Positions 29,301 to 33,462 of a stretch of 33,462 nt of DNA are shown here, in pieces. The notes under the pieces were generated by a model. It was not told the DNA's origin. It ran no database searches and saw only the letters and a program-made list of their open reading frames with translations. Both the position numbers and the translations under genes were made by a program. The DNA is from Prevotella sp. UBA746 (lineage in GTDB: Bacteria; Bacteroidota; Bacteroidia; Bacteroidales; Bacteroidaceae): positions 1 through 33,462 of the forward strand of contig DBKQ01000111.1 in NCBI GenBank assembly GCA_002298545.1. Direction: 5' to 3'. Positions within the stretch are counted from its first letter, which is position 1, and each line of letters opens with the position of its first letter.

Positions 29301-30998
29301 GGTGCCACAGACTTCTATGCCGAGGACTTGACACTGGAAAACAAGTTCGACTATTTTGGCTCGATGTCTGGACAAAGTTCCGGCGGAGCAGGACGTGCAG
29401 CAGCTTTCCAGGACAAGGGAAAGAGGAGCATAATGAAGAACGTGGCACTGAAGAGCTACCAGGATACCTATTATTCGAACAACGTATCTACAGACTACCG
29501 CGGATATTTCGAGAACTGCGACCTCTACGGAGTAGTAGACTGGCTCTGCGGCGACGGTGATATCTTGTTTGAAAAGTGCAACATCATCGTACGCGACCGA
29601 AGCGGAAACAATATCGCAGCCCCGTCTACGGATGCAAACCAGGAATGGGGCTACGTGTTCAGCAACTGCAACATCATGCCGGAACTTGAAAACCCTACAC
29701 TGCTGAAAGGTAACGACTGGACACTTGCCCGCCCATGGGGTAGCAGCGACGACAAAATTCCGGCATCTCCGGCTTGCACATTCCTCAACACCAGAATGTA
29801 CACCCTGCCGAGAAACTACGGCTGGAACAAGATGGGAGAAGGTTTGGTGCTCCGCTTCCACGAATACTACAGCATGAACGGAGCCGGCAACTTGCTGTCG
29901 CTCAACACCCGCTCTCTCTCGGCATGTTCACCGGCACCTGGTTCCGACGACTGTGTGCTCAGTGATGCTCTTGCGGCAAAATATACCACCCGCAATATAA
30001 TGGGCGGTCCCGATGCCTTCGAGCCTAACGAACGCTGCAAGCAGATTGACGCCAAGTCGGGAGCTGAAGCTGATATGGATGAGAACCACGAGGTATGGGA
30101 CGACCAGATTGAGCTTGACGACGACGACTTGATATGGCAGGCTCAGCCGTCGGCACTATGCTACTTCGTGTTCAAACTCAACGAGAATACTGGCAAGTGG
30201 ATTTACAAGGAGAACACCACCGACACGAGCGTGAACATCACAGGATATGGCTCCGGCTATTACTGCGTGCGTGCAGCTAACCAGATGGGCGGACTGGGAG
30301 CTGCAACAGAGAAAATACTCTTTGAGCTGCAAGACCCTTACGAACTGGAGATTAAACAGACTGGCGACTTGACTATAGACGGTGAGCCTTACGGCTGGAG
30401 CACCATCTGCTTGCCGTTCAATGCCAAGGTGCCACAGGGCGTAACTGTATATGCAGCAACAGCCCACGACAAGACGACAGATGATGAAAAAGTGACCGAC
30501 CTCACGATGACACTTACACCAGTAACAATAATCGACAAAGAAAAGGGCTACGTGGTTTATGGTCCTGCGGGCATCCACCCGTTCACTCCGACATCACGCT
30601 CATGCACAAGTCCGACAATCCTCACCGGCAACCCAACAAAGAACGACATCTCGGCAACTAACATCAACTGCTACGTTCTTGCCAACAAAACATGGGGACT
30701 GGGCTTCTATAAGTTTACAGGAACAATGTTGAAGGCTTACAGAGCATGGCTGCCACAGGATATGGTGAGTACCAACGGACAAAGTGCACTTGCAACTGGT
30801 ACGAAGGCTATACGCTTTACGTTTGCCAACGACACAAGTATTCCGTCCTACCCTATCCATGGCGATGAAGATTCTGATGAAGAAATCGAAAAGCCGATAA
30901 AGGATACTTTATATACCACTACCGGACAACGCATTGAATCAGCAAACCAACAGGGAATTTACATTTCCAAAAGGAACGGAAAGTTTGCAAAGAAATAA
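23349..30998 (+). CDS. Multimodular surface protein with pectinesterase-like domain (2549 aa)
   Basis: The signal peptide (1-30, NAAWA cleavage) has no lipobox. Beta-sandwich, binding-module-like regions (starting near 35, 185, 430, 640, 1117, 1530) alternate with InlB/bacterial-repeat modules (near 356-425, 560-632, 916-1100, 1290-1515; for example FRGWFDG, FKGWTDG, LGYWSDG). Ig-like regions cover 1665-1870. Residues about 1870-2190 match the CE8 pectin methylesterase beta-helix: QDTYY (Gln2038, Asp2039), DWLCGDGD (Asp2064) and ARPWG (Arg2128) align with the two catalytic Asp and the substrate Arg. Arg2016 stands where QAVAL normally supplies a Gln. A CLPF domain (from 2350) and a short sorting-like tail (TTTGQRI, GIYISKRNGK) end the protein. 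Binding and de-esterification of pectin at the cell surface is inferred. It is the last + strand gene before a strong terminator. Confidence 0.82.
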   Translation: MKTKNNIFGKEILHAVMMIILMGWTNAAWAGSDPIVAKWDFANGKGTDFKLQKETGTLAAFEMSPTDATPIVLDIDASSSSGKFDYMTGNKCVQFNKGTIIHIPVVSTKDVVEIHIPKPNTSYPLDFLYIGGNPATGEINIYRAKAEDVEKGYVEINAVGSNASGAKTNTYIYYISVTQYPPVYEEKCLYSTDFQDWKKQNASNASSSVIVTKDITGGKTLDFELKEIKVDPTSWPKDKNGNDRFKDPATVGNLMGAKTKTTYIKTSPIADVTTISFVHAATSSKRGWGLKVKGDGDADWVTLSNQAANPASGQKVEVEVKRKNVQLWFYNIDSNNNAYMTSLEIYGNVEVKEDVNITYYDTDGTTVLDKETVSASEPLKFKEGVEAMVTVPSGQRFRGWFDGVGTTAEKVLEGSELSVDLNLFAKATDIESITDNSRYTYDMTKRYFYPEDHELITGIEGGAWHDAQHGWGFSKGGTIKLQVAKTAHIDLTLCNQSKDGTITVADGDGNTISSFSAKATTDATVQGIDYVGDTPTTLTINIPAGTYIHALDLFNYKPVYVKFNFTGLNIVGNTSISDILCDPQTGIAKMPDNQLFYREGWSFKGWTDGTSVYEADKEYVFTETVTLKPKMEANTIDLTDTNSPIKVVWLFDYREAPAFNLQKAQAPYTKSVTVEGEKHDVTLYMDATTGKVTNQDSDINSFAGLGGQFNDGVKFSLPAVYGMEITLHASNKVDSRFNYFTHFGTNDDDANITVSDENSYLLEVKDAVVSTDKKTITYTYKGDATKVTINVLKAGNTKDKWGFYKDITVTYPDLPSIICTNNITNPDEVKFPNEKAENAGKITVTLKNTETAETTPRSNIGKRYKEGDVVTVTVTEDYGYTYTETDANGTTIKEASFEYTVADGKNIITSNFERKSLHKLTVKSADITLGNVTLKPIYDNFYQETRNDDDKLLQVESWYEEGTEITTNAEASRNYMLGYWSDGTTNLSQTNPYVFKMGAADQTIYAHFTLGNIGSVVFKLPDGMDHAASEAYKGAYSITPNALTNVRSFAIPTNYTIYKNEDGNKGSTLQYWIEDGSDGTNHYEPGQLYSFKTPNEEITLVPVFVENKANSDNRLSPTTIRYDFAREIREYDDANKLQRRKVCAQEVNIGKNEKPFWTAKTYIEVMEGGEDKSHDHDAAIWCDTGKDGYIRNTDLDDWCAFGPGTTLWVPAGTGTKISMLTYGKITTTTFDGVVPTLDEERTQQEREKTDSKKMYVYTYTTTSSANRVAIRIGDDYSYYQWLELNIQAANLVSLHTSVDNNERGVVANTESASGTEIKPLEDGGHAFHQGDRVRLTINRKFGYQFDKIVDPAKTDKNGNPLAVLEMNDDGTVNMVGLNDVSTTTKVSKNADGTWGDKDNTVFVLREIDPTEKELADSLRTRYEVEFNITTHRNLEIHFKAKDTYYITYNAGDFATGTPPEVAWVEAGDKYTIPRNQTLYYEGNTLKYWYDENDNRFAIGSTYTAEAKDVRMFPKFEPNDFNILDINSDATAIWNFTKNNGAPTIAYQKTKGILVTQLENDGKSIDMKIDLDATNGKFNNVDGDRPERIQINGGSVIGFTATPHCVATLETVSENGKKIEIEGKQLTTANSIAQKECTADESNLKVKFIDGPYCRLFSVTYKPQTAKKPEITTLSCGNTTYTADEIKAQIQKDGHITFTVSPWMNADESIPEVTGTATENGTVTATTATILTKACVATVKTKSGITVETIPIEFIFAEPTDYPQFVKAEVNGTEYTSPSSELYDVPQSGMVKIVFNRMMNKATISDDRTDYDAKAGKELVFKYWDQPLGSTLTYEVKPGDGKFVDIYGKECQQTLTLILHITDKADNYKHEKFDFIVGKDGTMDEAIAAANSNTKDDGKRYYIFVPDGEYLLSGNTTISCATEGDAVPKDEKGKPRPEMNGKNNGLTEITKPNVSVIGQSKDGTLVYNHPVVEGISYTATLRTASGATDFYAEDLTLENKFDYFGSMSGQSSGGAGRAAAFQDKGKRSIMKNVALKSYQDTYYSNNVSTDYRGYFENCDLYGVVDWLCGDGDILFEKCNIIVRDRSGNNIAAPSTDANQEWGYVFSNCNIMPELENPTLLKGNDWTLARPWGSSDDKIPASPACTFLNTRMYTLPRNYGWNKMGEGLVLRFHEYYSMNGAGNLLSLNTRSLSACSPAPGSDDCVLSDALAAKYTTRNIMGGPDAFEPNERCKQIDAKSGAEADMDENHEVWDDQIELDDDDLIWQAQPSALCYFVFKLNENTGKWIYKENTTDTSVNITGYGSGYYCVRAANQMGGLGAATEKILFELQDPYELEIKQTGDLTIDGEPYGWSTICLPFNAKVPQGVTVYAATAHDKTTDDEKVTDLTMTLTPVTIIDKEKGYVVYGPAGIHPFTPTSRSCTSPTILTGNPTKNDISATNINCYVLANKTWGLGFYKFTGTMLKAYRAWLPQDMVSTNGQSALATGTKAIRFTFANDTSIPSYPIHGDEDSDEEIEKPIKDTLYTTTGQRIESANQQGIYISKRNGKFAKK

Positions 30999-31013
30999 AA
31001 GATATATATAACT

Positions 31014-31056
31014 AAAAAAATCACGGAAGAAACAATTATCTTCCGTGATTTTTTTT
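31014..31056. terminator. Strong bidirectional Rho-independent terminator
   Basis: A perfect 12-pair stem, AATCACGGAAGA with TCTTCCGTGATT (31019-31050, loop of 8), is preceded by an A run from 31014 and followed by a T run to 31056. It ends the + strand block 16 bases after the stop of the pectinesterase-like gene, and the A/T symmetry would let it act on - strand transcripts too. Confidence 0.9.
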
Positions 31057-31245
31057 ATTCTCATACTAATCTATCCAACACAATCCATAAGATAATCTAT
31101 TATACGTCTAATCCATATTCCCTAATTTCTAATCTCTAAAATATTTTTTATGTTTATCGCCCGATGTCGGTTTTGTCTAAAATACTATCTAAACTGCGAA
31201 GGACCTAACTATGAGGTATTCCCAATATTATTGCTGTGGAATGAA
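31057..31245. other. Convergent intergenic spacer, no feature seen
   Basis: This AT-rich stretch lies between the + strand terminator and the - strand terminator. No reading frame, promoter of the TAnnTTTG type, or RNA-like structure was seen in it. Together with the flanking terminators it makes up the 316-base gap between the convergent genes. Confidence 0.5.
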
Positions 31246-31279
31246 AGAAAAAGTCCAGGTGAATTTACTCACCTGGACT
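31246..31279 (-). terminator. Rho-independent terminator of the GH57 gene
   Basis: AGTCCAGGTGA (31252-31262) and TCACCTGGACT (31269-31279) form a perfect 11-pair stem around a 6-base loop. Read on the - strand it is followed by TTTTTCTTTC-like sequence, so it terminates transcripts arriving from the GH57 gene, whose stop is 36 bases upstream on that strand. Confidence 0.88.
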
Positions 31280-31314
31280 ACATTATTAAAAGTCTCTATT
31301 AAAAACTATACGTA

Positions 31315-32805
31315 TTAATTTTTATTGGCATCTGTATCTACAACTTCATCTTCTTTCTTAACTGCTTTCTTTGAAGTCTTCTGAGAAACAGCCTTTACCG
31401 TACTTTTTTCAGTCGCTTTAGTTTTAGCGGCAGGAGTTTTCTTCTCACCAGCTTTCTTTAACTTCTCGGCAACCTTCTCATATTTTGCTTTCAGTTTTTC
31501 CTCTTCAGCCTGAAGCTTAGCCACCTTTGCTTTAAGTCTGACGATCTCACTGTCCTTAGCCTCAATCTCATCACCTTGGTTCTTTATTGCCGTAAGAAGA
31601 GAATCAAGCTCTTCGTTGTCAATATCCTCAGGGTAAAGAGAGTTTACTCGGCTTATAAAGTCACCCAAGATATTCATATAGTTAGTGAACGCATCAAACG
31701 GTGACGAATAAATGCCGCGGTCAAGACCGACATTAGATGGCTTCGTCGTCATAAAGCGGAAATTGTTACTTGCCTGCAAATAGTCCCAATCTTGATTTAT
31801 ACGTGGATCATTGGCAATACGCACGCGGTCAGCAATACTATACAGCTTTCTGAAAGCCTCACGCTGCATCGGATTACCAAGCCAGCAGCTAACGTCACGT
31901 TCCTCATCTACCCACGACAAGGTATCAGGAACCATAAGGTCGCCAACACTGTTCATCTTACTGCAAATTTCCGATGGTGTAGAAAAAGTAATACCCTTTT
32001 GTTTTGCGCACCTCGGAAGTGCTTTTATAAATTCAAGGATATTTGACGACAATGGCTGAGAAATACCAAGCGCCAAAAGTTCCATAAAGATATTTATAAT
32101 CTGCTCATTATCAGGCAGCGATGCAATCTTGTTAATGTAATTATCAGCAAACAATGGATATCCCTGCCAATCAGGATTGTTGAAACGCAAAGAGATATCG
32201 TCGCTGAGTTCTACATCGCGCAGCAAAAGTTTTAGTTTTGGAGCCATACAGCAGTTGTAAACGTAATGAGGCGATTTCCAACCCAAGACATGTTTAGCGC
32301 CTTCTGTCAGCATTCCCTTGAATCCCATCTGTGCTGCAACACTACCTATTTCATCACTATAGATAAGTGAAGAGTTACGCAACACCGTTGGCTTCTTGCC
32401 GAAATACTCCTCCATCTTGGCCATCTGTTTCTTCACGTCAGCCATGAAGCACTCCTCATTAGCCAATGAAGACAAGCCATGAGAATATGGTTCGGCAAGG
32501 AATTCTACGCATCCCGTGTCGTTAAGCTCCTGAAGTTTTGCAAGCACCTGTGGTGCATGCATTTCCAACTGTTCGATACCGACACCTGAAAGCGAGAATG
32601 CGACCTTGAAATAATTGCCGTTTTCCTTAATCATTTCCAAGAAAGTATTCAGGGCTGGCATATACGACCTTTCGGCAATATCCCCTATGCTGCGGTCATT
32701 CTCGTAGTCGTCATAATAGTAATGATCCGTACCAATATCAAAAAAACGGTATCTCTTTAGATGTATTATCTGGTGTATCTCAAAATACAGGCAAATTGTT
32801 TTCAT
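31315..32805 (-). CDS. GH57 alpha-amylase-like protein, probably catalytically altered
   Basis: The 496-residue cytoplasmic protein has no signal peptide. The N-terminal FEIHQIIHL, GCVEFLAEPYSHGL (98-111) and the LRNSSLIYSDEIG and FRFNN/DWQGYPLFAD-type segments place it in the GH57 alpha-amylase group, which acts on alpha-glucans. Active GH57 alpha-amylases have RNTEL (Glu nucleophile) and FMDYETFGEH (Asp acid/base). Here these read RNSSL (Ser146) and FMELLALGIS (Glu242), so both catalytic residues appear replaced, as in the alpha-amylase-like subgroup known in Bacteroidetes. Residues about 398-455 form a coiled coil, followed by a Lys/Ala-rich tail ending in acidic residues. It lies 32 bases after a GT4 gene on the same strand, the usual setting of Bacteroidales glycogen loci. 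A structural or glucan-binding role is inferred. Confidence 0.85.
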   Translation of the reverse strand: MKTICLYFEIHQIIHLKRYRFFDIGTDHYYYDDYENDRSIGDIAERSYMPALNTFLEMIKENGNYFKVAFSLSGVGIEQLEMHAPQVLAKLQELNDTGCVEFLAEPYSHGLSSLANEECFMADVKKQMAKMEEYFGKKPTVLRNSSLIYSDEIGSVAAQMGFKGMLTEGAKHVLGWKSPHYVYNCCMAPKLKLLLRDVELSDDISLRFNNPDWQGYPLFADNYINKIASLPDNEQIINIFMELLALGISQPLSSNILEFIKALPRCAKQKGITFSTPSEICSKMNSVGDLMVPDTLSWVDEERDVSCWLGNPMQREAFRKLYSIADRVRIANDPRINQDWDYLQASNNFRFMTTKPSNVGLDRGIYSSPFDAFTNYMNILGDFISRVNSLYPEDIDNEELDSLLTAIKNQGDEIEAKDSEIVRLKAKVAKLQAEEEKLKAKYEKVAEKLKKAGEKKTPAAKTKATEKSTVKAVSQKTSKKAVKKEDEVVDTDANKN

Positions 32806-32837
32806 ATTATTTGAATTTTTTGTGAAATATGTGATAT

Positions 32838-33462
32838 CTATTTGTTAAGCAGCTGCAGATACAACTTCCGTATTCTTGCTCCTACTTTCTCCCATGTAAT
32901 CTGGTCAACTTCCTTCTTTCCTTCCTCCTGAAGATAGTGGAAGAGACTGTCATTATGACATATTGAATAGATTGCATCGGCAAGTGCATGAATATCCCAG
33001 TAGTCAACCTTCATACAGTTAGTGAGAATCTCACCGCATCCGCTCTGTTTTGAAATGATAGTCGGCGTGCCACATTGCATTGCTTCAAGTGGTGATATAC
33101 CAAAAGGCTCACTTACTGAAGGCATTACATACACATCGGAATCCTTCAAACATTCATACACCTGTTTTCCACGCATAAAGCCAGGGAAATGGAATCTGTC
33201 GGCAATACCACGCTCAGCAGCAAGATAAATCATCTGATCCATCATGTCGCCACTGCCTGCCATACAGAAACGTACATTCCTTGTACGGTGAAGCACCATA
33301 TTGGCTGCCTCTACGAAATACTCAGGTCCTTTCTGCATAGTGATTCTTCCAAGGAAGGTTACGATTTTCTCCTTGTTCGTATGATCAGGTCTAGGAATAT
33401 CCTCCAGTTCCTGACGCAAAGGATAAACGGCATTATGCATGGCAAAGCACTTGCGTGGGTCT
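32838..33462 (-). CDS. GT4 family glycosyltransferase, glycogen synthase-like (5' end outside window)
   Basis: The C-terminal 208 residues of a GT-B fold enzyme are present, and the frame runs open through the right edge (DPRKCFAMHNAVYP), so the N-terminal domain is missing from this window. The visible half is the nucleotide-sugar domain: TFLGRITMQKGPEYF, FCMAGSGD, FPGFMRGKQVYECL, then PSVSEPFGISPLEAM, the E-x7-E motif of GT4 retaining transferases, followed by QCGTPTIISKQSGCGEI. With the GH57 gene 32 bases downstream, a role in glycogen or starch-like storage polymer synthesis is the best reading. Other GT4 substrates cannot be excluded from this half alone. Its promoter lies beyond the window. 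Confidence 0.85.
   Translation of the reverse strand, partial: DPRKCFAMHNAVYPLRQELEDIPRPDHTNKEKIVTFLGRITMQKGPEYFVEAANMVLHRTRNVRFCMAGSGDMMDQMIYLAAERGIADRFHFPGFMRGKQVYECLKDSDVYVMPSVSEPFGISPLEAMQCGTPTIISKQSGCGEILTNCMKVDYWDIHALADAIYSICHNDSLFHYLQEEGKKEVDQITWEKVGARIRKLYLQLLNK

Noticed and set aside
28960..29920. Pectate lyase rather than pectinesterase
   Set aside because: The ordered QDT, DWLCGDG and RPWG motifs fit CE8 esterases, and no lyase calcium-binding or vWiDH-type motif is seen.

Overview
The window reads as chromosome of a Bacteroidales bacterium, most likely of the Prevotella group. The evidence is a TTTG-N19-TAnnTTTG promoter, A-rich translation starts without Shine-Dalgarno sequences, FimA/Mfa-type fimbrillin lipoproteins, DUF3575 and DUF5119 proteins, very long Sec-exported surface proteins ending in sorting-domain-like tails, and a GH57/GT4 storage-glucan gene pair. 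No rRNA, tRNA, CRISPR array or transposase gene was seen.

Layout. Bases 1-420 hold a repeat of inverted-repeat type and then a promoter and leader. From 421 to 30998 everything lies on the + strand with short gaps: an OmpA-like/DUF3575 protein (421-1770), a DUF5119 lipoprotein (1855-3099), three fimbrillin lipoproteins (3181-5124, 5296-6492, 6575-7690), a 5190-residue repetitive surface protein (7734-23306) and a 2549-residue multimodular protein with a pectinesterase-like domain (23349-30998). Several gaps carry REP-like hairpins, ATTGAAA-type repeats, and one hairpin with a T run that may act as an attenuator. After a strong terminator and a convergent gap, the - strand carries a GH57 alpha-amylase-like gene (31315-32805) and the 3' part of a GT4 glycosyltransferase gene (32838 to the right edge).

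How the genes may work together. The first five genes look like a fimbria assembly unit: an outer-membrane/periplasmic protein, a possible anchor lipoprotein, a probable shaft subunit and two accessory or tip subunits. The two giant genes follow in the same direction with 43- and 42-base gaps. They are plausibly co-expressed, making a cell-surface adhesion apparatus that combines fimbriae, a long glycine-rich solenoid and a protein that may bind or process pectin. This is inference from order, orientation and export signals; nothing in the sequence proves a physical complex. The - strand pair is a separate glycogen/starch metabolism locus whose 5' part lies outside the window.

The points most worth a second look are the architecture of the 5190-residue protein (about 40 glycine-rich motifs arranged in roughly 530-residue super-repeats), the pectinesterase-like domain embedded in an adhesin-like protein beside fimbrial genes, and the GH57 protein, which seems to lack both catalytic residues.
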